Notes under the pieces: generated by a model
Database searches by the model: none
What the model was told of the DNA's origin: nothing
The model's input: the letters and a program-made list of their open reading frames with translations, nothing else
Shown here: positions 16,198 to 25,485 of the stretch, one piece after another
Layout: every line of letters starts with the position of its first letter
How positions within the stretch are numbered: the stretch's first letter is position 1
Program-made: the position numbers and the translations under genes
Assembly: GCF_014197035.1 (NCBI RefSeq)
Contig: NZ_JACIEU010000008.1
Span: 186,001-250,000, forward strand
Length of the DNA stretch: 64,000 bases
Source: Sphingobium scionense
GTDB lineage: Bacteria > Pseudomonadota > Alphaproteobacteria > Sphingomonadales > Sphingomonadaceae
Direction: 5' to 3'

Positions 16198-17967
16198 ATG
16201 ACAGATATGACATTGGGTGACACCAATATGACGGGTTCGCAGATTATGATGGCACCTACGCCGACCAACGATGTTCTTCCGCGCCGCTTCTCCGATTTCG
16301 AGACGTTGGGCGAAGCGTTGGACTATGCGGCGCAGGGCAAGCGCGGCCTCAATTTCCATGATGCGCGCGGCAATCTGGCGCGGCCCTATCCGTTCAGCGA
16401 ACTGCGCGAGGACGCGATTGCCTGTGCCCATCGCCTGATCGCCCATGGCGTGAAGCCCGAGGACCGCGTCGCTCTGGTCGCTGAAACCGGCGCCGACTTC
16501 GCCATGCTGTTCTTCGGCATCGTTTATGCCGGCGCCTGGCCTGTGCCGCTGCCGCTGCCGACCAGCTTTGGCGGCAAGGAAAGCTATATCGACCAACTCA
16601 ACGTCCAGCTCTCCAGCTGCGACCCGATGCTGTTCCTCTTCCCCAAGGAACTGGAGGATATGGCGGGTGAGTCCGGTCGCCAGAAGTCGGTCGAGAGCAT
16701 CGCCTTTGAGGATTTCATCGCTCGCGAGGCGGTCCCCTGCGCTCTGCCGCAGGCGCAGGGCGAGGAAATCGCCTATCTGCAATATTCGAGCGGCTCGACC
16801 CGTTTCCCCCATGGCGTCGCGGTGACGCATCATGCGCTGCTGTCCAACCTGTCGGCGCACAGCCATGGCATGGAAGTGCAGGAAAGCGATCGCTGCATCA
16901 GTTGGCTGCCCTGGTATCATGACATGGGTTTGGTCGGCTGCTTCCTGTCGGTCGTCGCCAACCAGGTGTCGACCGATTACATGAAGACCGAGGATTTCGC
17001 CCGCCGGCCGCTGGCCTGGCTGGACCTCATCAGCCGCAACGAGGGCACCTCGATCAGCTATTCGCCGACCTTCGGCTACGACATTTGCGCGCGCCGCATG
17101 TCGAGCCAGACCAAGGCGGCCGACCGTTTCGACCTGTCACGCTGGCGCCTTGCCGGCAACGGCGCCGACATGATCCGTCCCGACGTGATGCAGAGCTTCG
17201 TTGACGCTTTCGGTGATGCGGGCTTCAGCCCCAAGGCCTTCCTGCCGAGCTATGGCCTGGCCGAAGCGACCCTGGCCGTCACCATCATGCCGCCGGGCGA
17301 GGGCATCATCGTCGAACTGGTCGAGGAAACCGACCTGTCGGGCGGCACCGCGCCGGAAGGCCGCCCGCAGCGTTTCCGCTCGATCGTCAATTGCGGCAAG
17401 CCGGCCAAGGACATGATCGTCGAGATCAGGGACGAGGATGGCGGCCTGATGAACGAGCGTCAGATCGGCAAGGTGTGGACCACCGGCCCCTCGCTGATGG
17501 TCGGCTATTTCCGCGATCCCGAAGCGACCGAGGCCTGCATGGCTGATGGCTGGCTGGATACGGGCGACATGGGTTATCTGTCCGACGGCTATCTCTACAT
17601 TGTCGGCCGCGCCAAGGACATGATCATCATCAACGGCAAGAATCACTGGCCCCAGGATATTGAATGGGCCGTGGAGCAGCTGCCGGGCTTCAAGCAGGGC
17701 GACATTGCCGCCTTCGCGATCACCACGCCGGGTGGCGAGGAAGCGCCGGCGGTGCTGGTCCATTGCCGCACCTCCGACAATGAGGAGCGTTCGCGCCTGC
17801 GCGACCAGATTCGTGAGCGGGTTCGCGCCATCACTGGCATGAACTGCGTCGTCGAACTAGTGCCGCCGCGCACCCTGCCGCGTACCAGCTCCGGCAAGCT
17901 CAGCCGGTCCAAGGCGCGCAACCTCTATCTGACCGGCGAGATTCGTCCTTACGATATCGCCGCCTGA
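16198..17967 (+). CDS. Fatty acyl-AMP ligase (FAAL-type AMP-dependent synthetase)
   Basis: ANL-superfamily adenylating enzyme that activates a fatty acid as acyl-AMP, usually for transfer to a carrier protein. Motif YLQYSSGSTRFPHGV is the P-loop-like A3 region. SWLPWYHDMGLVGCFL is characteristic of FAALs, and YGLAEATLAV, DTGDMGYL and the C-terminal TSSGKLSR lysine region are intact. At 589 residues it matches FAALs. No PKS, NRPS or acyl-carrier gene is adjacent, so the acceptor is unknown. Possible starts are 16198, 16228 and 16246; the farther upstream GTG at 16159 is less likely. Confidence 0.88.
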   Translation: MTDMTLGDTNMTGSQIMMAPTPTNDVLPRRFSDFETLGEALDYAAQGKRGLNFHDARGNLARPYPFSELREDAIACAHRLIAHGVKPEDRVALVAETGADFAMLFFGIVYAGAWPVPLPLPTSFGGKESYIDQLNVQLSSCDPMLFLFPKELEDMAGESGRQKSVESIAFEDFIAREAVPCALPQAQGEEIAYLQYSSGSTRFPHGVAVTHHALLSNLSAHSHGMEVQESDRCISWLPWYHDMGLVGCFLSVVANQVSTDYMKTEDFARRPLAWLDLISRNEGTSISYSPTFGYDICARRMSSQTKAADRFDLSRWRLAGNGADMIRPDVMQSFVDAFGDAGFSPKAFLPSYGLAEATLAVTIMPPGEGIIVELVEETDLSGGTAPEGRPQRFRSIVNCGKPAKDMIVEIRDEDGGLMNERQIGKVWTTGPSLMVGYFRDPEATEACMADGWLDTGDMGYLSDGYLYIVGRAKDMIIINGKNHWPQDIEWAVEQLPGFKQGDIAAFAITTPGGEEAPAVLVHCRTSDNEERSRLRDQIRERVRAITGMNCVVELVPPRTLPRTSSGKLSRSKARNLYLTGEIRPYDIAA

Positions 17968-18078
17968 TCGGGCGGCGCATACCGATTGATAACCATTGCC
18001 TGCTAGACCGGGCATGTGGGTATCGAGCAAGGGCAATCCGAAACCGACCGACAGGGACGGGGCTCGCTAAGGGCGATG

Positions 18079-20379
18079 ATGGGGCTCGCACGCCTCGTCG
18101 ATGAAGCTGACATGCGCGTCCTGACTGCCCAGTTGCAGTCGGCAGACAGCGTCGCGCTGCTGCGCCTGGCGATGAACGTGTTCGGTCTGCTGTTCCTCTG
18201 GCGCGTTTTCGGCAGTCATGTTTCGGCGACGGTCATGATCGGCTGGAGCATCGCCTTGATCGGCGCCGTTACCATCAGCGCCTTATTGATCCATCGCCGC
18301 AAGATCGGCATCAGCGGTGCTCCGCAGGCCCGCGACCTGCGCCGTCATGCGCTGACAGGGCTGCTGCACGGCCTGGTCTGGGCTGCCTGCATGACTCTTT
18401 TTTCGAGGGGAGAGGGGGCCGAGCATCTGGTGGCGCTATGGACCCTCATCAGCTGCATCATGGTGTGTGGCGCAATCAGCTATGCGGCGACGCCGTTGGC
18501 CGCCATCGCCTTTCTCATGCCTTGCATCGCTGGCCTGTCGGCGATGTTCGACGGCGGCACCCTGTTGCCGCTGCGGGCACTCGCTACCAGCTATGCGCTG
18601 TCGCTACTGGTCGGCTGCCTCATCTATGCCCGCACATTCGCGCGCCAGCACAGCACTACGGTCCAGCTAGCCGAGCAGACCGAAGTCGTCAGTCTGCTGC
18701 TGCGTGAATATGAACAGGGGGCATCCGACTGGTTGTGGCAAACCGATGCGCTGCGCCGCATCAGCGGCGTGTCCCAGCGTTTCGCCGAAAGCGTGGGAAG
18801 GACGCCGCAGGCGCTGGAGGGCGCGCCGCTGGTCCAGATCCTGGCCGGTGCTGGCTGGGAAAGCGGGCGATTTGCATCGAGCCTGCACAGCCTGGCCGAT
18901 CATCTCAAGCGGCGCGAAAGCTTCAGCAATCTGGCGCTGCCGGTCGAAGTCCAGGGCAAGACCCGATGGCTAGAACTTTCGGCATCGCCCCGCTATGACG
19001 ATAATGGTAATTTCCAGGGCTTTCGTGGCGTCGGATCCGACATCACCGTTCAGCGCGAATCGGCCGACAAGATCGCCCAACTGGCGCGTTTCGACACGTT
19101 GACGGGCCTACCCAACCGAGCACATCTGCGCGATGCGCTGGATCATGCCATGGCGGAGACAGGCAATCGACGGCCCGGCTGCGCTTTCCTTATGCTTGAT
19201 CTAGATCGCTTCAAGGCGATCAATGACAGCCTGGGCCATCAGGTTGGCGACCAGTTGCTCAGCCAGGTCGCACAGCGCCTGCGCCATGTCTGTGGTGGGA
19301 TTGGCTTTTGCGGCCGTATCGGCGGTGACGAATTTGGCGTGGTGATCGCGCGGATCGATGATGATCGGGCGGTTGCCCGCCTGTCGATCGCGATCATCGA
19401 CGCACTGTCTGCGCCCTATCAGATCGACCAGCATGTCCTCCATGTCGGCGCTTCGGTCGGTTCGGCTGTTTCGCCGATCGATGGGCATCAGTCCGAAGCG
19501 ATTATCCGTAGTGCCGACCTGGCGCTTTATCGCGCCAAGGATGAGGGGGGAGGCGTCCATTGTCCCTATGAACCGCACTTGCATGCCAAGGCAGAGGAGC
19601 GGCAGCGGCTGGAACAGGCTCTGCGCGATGCACTGGAGAAGGATCAGCTGCATCTTGTCTATCAGCCTGTCGTCGATGCGACATCGGGTGTCATAACGGG
19701 ATTCGAGACTCTTGCGCGCTGGACTCATCCGGACCTGGGGCCGATTCCACCGTCGAAATTCGTGCCTGTGGCAGAAGAGGCCCGGCTGATCGGACCGATT
19801 GGCGAATGGGTGCTGCGCACGGCGTGCCGTGAGGCGATGCGGTGGCCCGCGCATATCCGCGTGGCCGTCAATGTCTCCGCCGAGCAGTTGCACCAGTCAA
19901 ATTTCGTGTCGGCGGTGGTGAATGCACTGGCCCAGAGCGGGCTGGACGCCCGTCGGCTGGAGCTGGAAGTGACCGAAAGCGTCTTCCTGCACGAGGATGA
20001 CAGCGCGCTGCGCGTGCTGGATCAGTTGCAGGGACTGGGCGTGCAATTGTCGCTCGACGATTTCGGCACCGGCTATAGTTCGCTCGGCTACCTCAGCCGC
20101 ACCCGTTTCAACACGATCAAGATCGATCGCAGCTTCGTCGTCGGCGCGGCGCACAACACGCCGGAAAATCTGGCGATCATCCGGGCGGTGGTGACGCTGG
20201 CGGAAAGCCTGGGCATGTCGACCACGGCCGAAGGCGTGGAAACCGCCGCCGAGCTGGACATGGTACGCCGACTGGGCTGCAAGAAGGTGCAGGGCTATTA
20301 TTATGGCCGGCCGATGCTGCCACAGGATGCGATGCGGCTGTTCCCGGAACCGCCGGCACAGGCCTGTGGCAACGGCTAG
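18079..20379 (+). CDS. Membrane GGDEF-EAL protein (c-di-GMP turnover)
   Basis: Bifunctional c-di-GMP enzyme candidate. About five N-terminal membrane helices (to ~residue 190) precede a PAS-like domain (SDWLWQTD ... GVGSDITVQRE), then a GGDEF domain with an intact GGDEF at ~415 and an EAL domain. In the EAL domain the signature reads FETLARW (Glu543 kept, Ala replaced by Thr). The other catalytic segments VNVS, LEVTES, DDFGTGYSSL and IKIDRSFV are present, so phosphodiesterase activity is plausible. The start at 18079 has AAGGG 5 nt upstream; a GTG at 18016 is possible. The stop is 4 nt from the convergent ParA-like gene. Confidence 0.92.
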   Translation: MGLARLVDEADMRVLTAQLQSADSVALLRLAMNVFGLLFLWRVFGSHVSATVMIGWSIALIGAVTISALLIHRRKIGISGAPQARDLRRHALTGLLHGLVWAACMTLFSRGEGAEHLVALWTLISCIMVCGAISYAATPLAAIAFLMPCIAGLSAMFDGGTLLPLRALATSYALSLLVGCLIYARTFARQHSTTVQLAEQTEVVSLLLREYEQGASDWLWQTDALRRISGVSQRFAESVGRTPQALEGAPLVQILAGAGWESGRFASSLHSLADHLKRRESFSNLALPVEVQGKTRWLELSASPRYDDNGNFQGFRGVGSDITVQRESADKIAQLARFDTLTGLPNRAHLRDALDHAMAETGNRRPGCAFLMLDLDRFKAINDSLGHQVGDQLLSQVAQRLRHVCGGIGFCGRIGGDEFGVVIARIDDDRAVARLSIAIIDALSAPYQIDQHVLHVGASVGSAVSPIDGHQSEAIIRSADLALYRAKDEGGGVHCPYEPHLHAKAEERQRLEQALRDALEKDQLHLVYQPVVDATSGVITGFETLARWTHPDLGPIPPSKFVPVAEEARLIGPIGEWVLRTACREAMRWPAHIRVAVNVSAEQLHQSNFVSAVVNALAQSGLDARRLELEVTESVFLHEDDSALRVLDQLQGLGVQLSLDDFGTGYSSLGYLSRTRFNTIKIDRSFVVGAAHNTPENLAIIRAVVTLAESLGMSTTAEGVETAAELDMVRRLGCKKVQGYYYGRPMLPQDAMRLFPEPPAQACGNG

Positions 20380-20383
20380 ACGA

Positions 20384-21130
20384 TCAGGCCTGAATCTGTC
20401 TTTCGACCATCGTCCATAGCGCGCCGAAGGCCTGAGCCGGGGGCGAGGCAGGGGCGAAGGCGCCGAGCGGCTTGCGCCGTACCGTCATCTGCTCGATCGT
20501 GCTGGCCATCGGGATCGCGCCCCAACCCGGCTGTTCGTCCAGCGCCTTGCGATGCAGGCTGCGGCGGCGGTCGACCATCGAATAGACCGGCAGGATCGGC
20601 GCATGATTGCCGCCGCGCTGCACCAGATAACGGGCCACCTCGCCCATCGCACGCTGCGACAGGGGGGAGGGGATGACGGGAATGACGATCAGGTCCGCGG
20701 CGCGCAGCACCTGCTCGCTGGTTTCGGTGAGGCCCGGCGGGCAATCGAGGATGATGCGGTCATAATCCTTGCCCAGGCTGTCGATCAGCTTGGCGAGCCG
20801 CTTCTTCTTGTCCATCTCACGGAACAGATGGTCGAGGCTGCGCAGCGAGGTATCGGCGGCGATCAGGTCCAGGCCCGGCACGGTCGTGGGCTGGATCAGC
20901 TTGCGGACCTCGACATCCTTGCTGAAGATCGCGTGCGCAGCATCGCGGCTTTCAAGATCGGTGGAGAGGAGCCAGCTCGACGCGGCCTGCGGGTCGAGAT
21001 CCCAGAGCAGGGTCCGCCGCTTCGATATGCTCGCCGACGCCCAGGCGAGGTTGACCGAAAAGGTGGTTTTGCCAACGCCCCCCTTGAGGCTGTAGACGGC
21101 GATGGTCGCCAATGCCGGTTCCTTTGCCAT
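20384..21130 (-). CDS. ParA-family ATPase
   Basis: Deviant Walker ATPase of the ParA/Soj/MinD superfamily. The Walker A SLKGGVGKTT (Lys16, Lys21), the switch region DLDPQAASSWLL and the ILDCPPGL Walker B are all intact. At 248 residues with no N-terminal DNA-binding extension and no parB partner nearby, it is an orphan. Such orphans position polysaccharide, chemotaxis or other cargo, or act in regulation. Its role cannot be set from sequence; chromosome partitioning is less likely without parB. Confidence 0.88.
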   Translation of the reverse strand: MAKEPALATIAVYSLKGGVGKTTFSVNLAWASASISKRRTLLWDLDPQAASSWLLSTDLESRDAAHAIFSKDVEVRKLIQPTTVPGLDLIAADTSLRSLDHLFREMDKKKRLAKLIDSLGKDYDRIILDCPPGLTETSEQVLRAADLIVIPVIPSPLSQRAMGEVARYLVQRGGNHAPILPVYSMVDRRRSLHRKALDEQPGWGAIPMASTIEQMTVRRKPLGAFAPASPPAQAFGALWTMVERQIQA

Positions 21131-21174
21131 GGGAGAGGAAGCTACGGCTTCCCCCCGTCAAAGCAAGGGCTCAA

Positions 21175-21212
21175 ATCAGCCGCTTGTTACATGTGCGTGA
21201 CAAGCGGCTGAT
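21175..21212 (-). terminator. Hairpin after arsC
   Basis: Perfect 13-bp inverted repeat ATCAGCCGCTTGT/ACAAGCGGCTGAT with a 12-nt loop, just past the stop of the last gene of the aroQ-accB-accC-arsC run. The short TT on the minus side makes it a moderate terminator. Confidence 0.65.
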
Positions 21213-21214
21213 AT

Positions 21215-21559
21215 TCAGAGGATTTCGCGTGCCTTTTCGGGCGGGCGGGCGACGACGGCGCCCTTGTCGGTGATGACGATCGGGCGTTCGATCAGGATCG
21301 GATGCGCCGCCATGGCGTCCAGCACGGCGGCATCGTCGCTAGTGTTGAGGCCGATTTCCTTCACCACGGCCTCGCCCTTGCGGACGGCCTGCGAAGGGAC
21401 GACGCCGGCCTTGTCCAGCACTGCCGCGATGTCGGCTCGGCTGGGCGGGGTCTTGAGATATTCAAGAACCGCGATCTCCAGGCCGGGCGTCTCTTCCAGG
21501 ATGTCCAGCGCAGCCCGCGACTTGGAACAGCGCGGATTGTGCCAGATCACCGCCTTCAC
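21215..21559 (-). CDS. arsC: ArsC-family (arsenate reductase/Spx-like) protein
   Basis: Thioredoxin-fold protein of the ArsC family. With the GTG start at 21559, which overlaps the accC stop (GTGA), the product has 114 residues. It begins [14 protein letters not shown], placing the active-site Cys at residue 11. The downstream [10 protein letters not shown] and [11 protein letters not shown] segments contain the Arg residues typical of glutaredoxin-dependent ArsC. No other arsenic genes are nearby, so a YffB-like redox role is equally possible. The longer ATG start at 21595 lies within accC. Confidence 0.85.
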   Translation of the reverse strand: MKAVIWHNPRCSKSRAALDILEETPGLEIAVLEYLKTPPSRADIAAVLDKAGVVPSQAVRKGEAVVKEIGLNTSDDAAVLDAMAAHPILIERPIVITDKGAVVARPPEKAREIL

Positions 21560-22908
21560 TGGGCGTCTTCCCGCGCCAGCCACTCTTCGAGCCACTTGAT
21601 CGTATAGTCGCCGTTGAGGAATTCGGGATCCTTCAGCAGCGCCTGGTGCAGCGGGATGGTGGTCTTCATCCCCTCGATCACATATTCCTCCAGCGCGCGG
21701 CGCAGACGCATGATCGCGCCCTCGCGGGTGCGGCCATAGACGATCAGCTTGCCGATCATGGAGTCGTAGTAAGGCGGCACCTTATAGCCTTGATACAGGC
21801 CACTATCGACGCGGACGTGCATGCCGCCCGGAACATGATAGCTGGTGACGGTGCCCGGCGACGGGGCGAAGGTCTTGGGGTCTTCCGCGTTGATGCGGCA
21901 TTCGATCGCATGGCCGGTGAAGCGGATATCTTCCTGGTTTACCGACAGCGGCTTGCCTTCGGCAACGCGGATCTGTTCGCGCACCAGGTCGAGGCCGGTG
22001 ATCATCTCGGTCACCGGATGCTCCACCTGCAGGCGGGTGTTCATCTCGATGAAGTAGAATTCACCATTTTCCCACAAAAACTCGATCGTGCCCGCGCCGC
22101 GATAACCCATGTCGGCCATCGCCTTGGCACAGATGCCGCCGATCCGTTCGCGCTCGGCTTGGCTCAGGACGGGCGAGGGGGCCTCTTCCAGCACCTTCTG
22201 GTGACGGCGCTGCAGCGAGCAGTCGCGTTCGCCAAGGTGGATGGCGTTGCCATTGCCGTCGCCGAACACCTGGATCTCGATGTGGCGCGGATTACCGAGA
22301 TATTTTTCGATATAGACGGTGGCGTCGCCGAACGCGGCCTTCGCTTCCGACCCGGCCTGCTGCATCAGCGTTTCCAGATCGTCAGGCGAGGTGCAGACCT
22401 TCATGCCGCGACCGCCGCCACCCGATGCCGCCTTGATGATCACCGGATAGCCGGCGGCTTCGGCGATGATCTTGGCTTCCTCGACATCGCTGACCGCGCC
22501 GTCCGAACCCGGAACCAGCGGCAGGCCGAGCGCGCCAGCGGTGCGCTTCGCCTCGATCTTGTCACCCATGGTGCGGATATGTTCGGGCTTGGGGCCGACA
22601 AAGGCCAGGCCATGGGCCTCGACGATTTCGGCGAACTTGGCGTTTTCGCTCAGGAAGCCATAGCCCGGATGGATCGCGTCGGCGCCGCTGATCTCCGCCG
22701 CCGAGATGATCGCGGCGATGTTGAGATAGCTGTCCCTGGCAGCTGGCGGCCCGATGCAGATCGCCTCGTCGGCGAGGCGCACATGCATGGCATCGGCGTC
22801 GGCGGTCGAATGGACCGCCACCGTCTTGATGCCCATTTCATGGCAGGCGCGGTGGATGCGGAGCGCGATCTCGCCGCGATTGGCGATCAGCAGTTTTTCG
22901 ATGGCCAT
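21556..22908 (-). CDS. accC: Acetyl-CoA carboxylase, biotin carboxylase subunit
   Basis: ATP-grasp enzyme that carboxylates biotin on AccB, the first step of fatty acid synthesis. The 450-residue length is standard. The N-terminal [19 protein letters not shown], the glycine-rich [12 protein letters not shown] loop and the catalytic [14 protein letters not shown] segment are all intact. It lies 12 nt after accB on the same strand and overlaps arsC by its stop codon. Confidence 0.97.
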   Translation of the reverse strand: MAIEKLLIANRGEIALRIHRACHEMGIKTVAVHSTADADAMHVRLADEAICIGPPAARDSYLNIAAIISAAEISGADAIHPGYGFLSENAKFAEIVEAHGLAFVGPKPEHIRTMGDKIEAKRTAGALGLPLVPGSDGAVSDVEEAKIIAEAAGYPVIIKAASGGGGRGMKVCTSPDDLETLMQQAGSEAKAAFGDATVYIEKYLGNPRHIEIQVFGDGNGNAIHLGERDCSLQRRHQKVLEEAPSPVLSQAERERIGGICAKAMADMGYRGAGTIEFLWENGEFYFIEMNTRLQVEHPVTEMITGLDLVREQIRVAEGKPLSVNQEDIRFTGHAIECRINAEDPKTFAPSPGTVTSYHVPGGMHVRVDSGLYQGYKVPPYYDSMIGKLIVYGRTREGAIMRLRRALEEYVIEGMKTTIPLHQALLKDPEFLNGDYTIKWLEEWLAREDAQ

Positions 22909-22920
22909 GGAATCGCGGCC

Positions 22921-23403
22921 TTATTCGATGACGATCAGCGGCTGGTCATATTCAACCGGCTGGCCGTTATCGACCAGCACGGCCTTGACCGTACCGGCGA
23001 CGGGCGCGGTGATCGCGTTCATCACCTTCATGGCTTCGACGATCAGCACGGTTTCACCGGCCTTCACCTGCGAACCGACGCGCGCGAAGGGCGCGGCGCC
23101 CGGCTCGGCCGACAGATAGGCGGTGCCGACGATCGGCGACTTCACCACATTGCCGGCGGGCAGGGCTGGTTCGGCGGCGGGGGTAGCGGCCGGTGCCGCA
23201 GCCGGGGCAGCAACGGGTGCCGCTACGGCAGCGGGCGCTGCGAAGATTGGGGCACCGCCACCGATCTTGCGCGCCACGCGAATCTTGCGGTCGCCGTCTT
23301 CAACCTCGATCTCGGTCAGGTTGGTGTCGTCCAGCAAAGCTGCCAGTTCGCGTACCAGGGTGACGTCCACCTGCATCGCGCCCTTGTCATGCTTGTCGTT
23401 CAT
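22921..23403 (-). CDS. accB: Biotin carboxyl carrier protein of acetyl-CoA carboxylase
   Basis: Carrier subunit holding biotin on the lysine of VEAMKVMN (Lys126). The order is a short helical N-terminus, an Ala/Pro-rich flexible linker (residues ~55-80) and the C-terminal biotinyl domain. At 160 residues it is a normal BCCP. It is in operon with accC and follows aroQ. Confidence 0.97.
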   Translation of the reverse strand: MNDKHDKGAMQVDVTLVRELAALLDDTNLTEIEVEDGDRKIRVARKIGGGAPIFAAPAAVAAPVAAPAAAPAATPAAEPALPAGNVVKSPIVGTAYLSAEPGAAPFARVGSQVKAGETVLIVEAMKVMNAITAPVAGTVKAVLVDNGQPVEYDQPLIVIE

Positions 23404-23486
23404 GCTTGACCCTTGTCGTCTTTCAAAATGCGTTCTGGCGGCCAGCGCCTATGCTCATTTGCGCCAAAGCGCAACTTTTGTGCGTT

Positions 23487-23927
23487 CTACAGTTCCAGGG
23501 CTGCTTCGAGCGCCAGCATGTAGGACATGGCGCCAAAGCCCGCGATCGTGCCCTTGGCGGCCATGCCGACATAGGATTTGTGGCGGAAGGCCTCGCGCGT
23601 GTGCGGATTGGACAGGTGGATCTCGATCACCGGTACGGTGATGCTCTTGATCGCATCATGCAGCGCGATGGAGGTGTGGGTATAGGCGCCGGGATTCATG
23701 ATGATGGCATGGGCGCCCTCGCGATGCGCCTCCTGCACCCAGTCGACCAGATGGCCTTCATGATTGGACTGGCGGAAATCGATCTCGACATGGGCGCGGT
23801 GGGCGGCGTCCTCCATCCGCTCGGCAATGTCGTCCAGCGTGTCATAGCCGTAGATTTCCGGTTCGCGGGTGCCGAGCATGTTGAGGTTCGGGCCGTTGAG
23901 AACATAGATTTTGCGTGTGTCCGCCAT
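23487..23927 (-). CDS. aroQ: 3-dehydroquinate dehydratase, type II
   Basis: Shikimate-pathway enzyme that dehydrates 3-dehydroquinate. The 146-residue product has [18 protein letters not shown] with the catalytic Tyr/Arg loop, the [19 protein letters not shown] segment and the [12 protein letters not shown]is motif. It heads the aroQ-accB-accC-arsC run, an arrangement common in alphaproteobacteria, and is divergent from thiSG. Confidence 0.96.
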   Translation of the reverse strand: MADTRKIYVLNGPNLNMLGTREPEIYGYDTLDDIAERMEDAAHRAHVEIDFRQSNHEGHLVDWVQEAHREGAHAIIMNPGAYTHTSIALHDAIKSITVPVIEIHLSNPHTREAFRHKSYVGMAAKGTIAGFGAMSYMLALEAALEL

Positions 23928-24058
23928 GGCGATCCCCCATTCGGTCGAGACTTGTCTGTTGCGGGCGCGGCGTCGCCGCCCCTATATGCGCGCTGATCTT
24001 TAGCCCTTCGTGTCGCGCCAAGTCGAGACACGTTTCCAGCCACGAACGGGATAATGTA

Positions 24059-25087
24059 GTGAGCATCGACGGCACCATCTCCATCCATATCAATGGCGAG
24101 CATCGCCGCATCCGCGACGGCCTGACCCTGGCTGAGCTGGCGAGCGAGCTGGGCTTCGCGCCGGAGAAGGTGGCGGTGGAGCGCAATCTGGAAGTGGTGC
24201 CGCGTTCGACCCTGGCCGATGTGAAGGTCGAAGATGGTGACGAGCTGGAGATCGTGCATTTCGTTGGCGGTGGCGACCATCCGGTCGCGGGCGGCGGCGG
24301 CGATGTGTCCCCGGTGGATGACGATAGCTGGACGGTGGCCGGCAAGACCTTTCGCTCGCGCCTGATCGTGGGCACCGGCAAGTACAAGAATTTCGAGCAG
24401 AATGCCGCCGCGCTGGTCGCGTCGGGCGCGGAGATCGTCACCGTGGCGGTGCGCCGCGTCAATGTGTCTGATCCCAACGCGCCGATGCTGACCGACTATA
24501 TCGACCCGAAGAAGGTCACCTATCTGCCCAACACCGCCGGCTGCTTCACCGGCGAGGAGGCGATCCGCACCCTGCGCCTGGCGCGCGAGGCGGGCGGCTG
24601 GGAACTGGTGAAGCTGGAAGTGCTGGGCGAGGCGCGGACGCTCTACCCGGACATGGTGGAAACGCTGCGCGCGACCGAGGTGCTGGCCAAGGAAGGCTTC
24701 AAGCCGATGGTCTATTGCGTCGATGATCCGATCGCGGCCAAGCGGCTGGAGGATGCCGGCGCGGTCGCGATCATGCCGCTGGGCGCGCCGATCGGTTCGG
24801 GCCTGGGCATCCAGAACAAGGTGACGATCCGCCTGATCGTGGAAGGTACCAAGCTGCCTGTGCTGGTCGATGCGGGCGTGGGCACGGCGTCGGAAGCGGC
24901 GCAGGCGATGGAGCTGGGCTGCACCGGCGTGCTGATGAACACCGCCATTGCCGAGGCGAAGGATCCGGTGCTGATGGCGGCGGCGATGAAGGCGGGCGTC
25001 GAGGCCGGCCGCATGGCCTATCGCGCCGGCCGCATGGGCAAGCGCATGTATGCCGACCCGTCGAGCCCGCTGGCCGGCCTGATCTGA
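24059..25087 (+). CDS. thiSG: ThiS-ThiG fusion (sulfur carrier + thiazole synthase)
   Basis: Thiamine thiazole biosynthesis. Residues 1-~68 are ThiS-like ([12 protein letters not shown] ... EIVHFVGGG) with the diglycine tail. A ~20-residue Gly/Asp linker leads to full-length ThiG ([17 protein letters not shown] onwards). ThiG has the Schiff-base Lys segment [11 protein letters not shown] and phosphate-binding loops [12 protein letters not shown] and [11 protein letters not shown]. The GTG at 24059 is used because the ATG-containing upstream frame has no ThiS homology. The fused GG is internal, so a C-terminal thiocarboxylate cannot form without cleavage or another route. No TPP-riboswitch motifs are seen upstream. 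Confidence 0.92.
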   Translation: MSIDGTISIHINGEHRRIRDGLTLAELASELGFAPEKVAVERNLEVVPRSTLADVKVEDGDELEIVHFVGGGDHPVAGGGGDVSPVDDDSWTVAGKTFRSRLIVGTGKYKNFEQNAAALVASGAEIVTVAVRRVNVSDPNAPMLTDYIDPKKVTYLPNTAGCFTGEEAIRTLRLAREAGGWELVKLEVLGEARTLYPDMVETLRATEVLAKEGFKPMVYCVDDPIAAKRLEDAGAVAIMPLGAPIGSGLGIQNKVTIRLIVEGTKLPVLVDAGVGTASEAAQAMELGCTGVLMNTAIAEAKDPVLMAAAMKAGVEAGRMAYRAGRMGKRMYADPSSPLAGLI

Positions 25088-25110
25088 TTCCAGGGCGTCG
25101 CGGCGCGAGA

Positions 25111-25278
25111 TTCGACGCGACAGTCGAAGTTCACAGTGTCGTGGGGGTGATTCCGGGCCAATGCGCCGGGAACGCGCCCGCGACGCGACAGCGAAGCGAC
25201 AGTCGCGCGACAATCGGGTCATGATCGCGCGCGTTCGACGCGACACGGAGGCGACACTGGGGCGACAGTGAAGCGACG
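25111..25278 (-). repeat. TGTCGC-array intergenic repeat, copy B
   Basis: Inverted relative of the element at 5092-5250. Read on the minus strand it begins GTCGCTTCACTGTCG, carries seven TGTCGC hexamers and an internal CGGCGCATTGGCCC block. It ends in CACGACACTGTGAACTTCGA plus CTGTCGCGTCG. The last block differs from copy A by about one substitution and one indel over ~31 nt. Confidence 0.75.
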
Positions 25279-25394
25279 CCTGGGCGGTGCATGACCGATT
25301 GCTTGGGGGCGGATGTCCCATCCCCAAAGTAAATCAGAATGGGGGCGTGTAGGACAGCACGGTTGGGGGGGGCAGAAGCTGTCGCTAACAGCAT

Positions 25395-25485
25395 CGTCAC
25401 CCTGAACTTGTTTCAGGGGCCATTTGTCCCAGCAGACCAATGGGCTATTGGGCCGGATGGATGCTGAAACAAGTTCAGCATGACG
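25395..25485. repeat. Imperfect 22-nt inverted repeat (CTGAACTTGTTTCAG type)
   Basis: Arms 25395-25416 and 25464-25485 match at 20 of 22 positions, with a 47-nt spacer. Palindromes with a TGAACTTGTTTCA core are familiar extragenic elements of sphingomonads and relatives, from memory. Here it may terminate both thiSG and lysR transcription. Confidence 0.7.

Noticed and set aside
20384..21130. ParA-like gene as part of a plasmid or chromosome parAB locus
   Set aside because: No parB or parS-like array is adjacent and the flanks are ordinary genes; treated as an orphan ATPase.
21646..23409. 587-codon open frame on the + strand
   Set aside because: Antisense to accC and accB, with shadow-type composition.
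24000..24058. TPP riboswitch before thiSG
   Set aside because: No THI-box-like CTGAGA or ACCTGATCTGG-type segments are seen.
23696..25327. 543-codon open frame on the minus strand across aroQ and thiSG
   Set aside because: It is an antisense shadow of thiSG; His/Arg/Asp-rich composition with no domain, while thiSG and aroQ are clearly coding.
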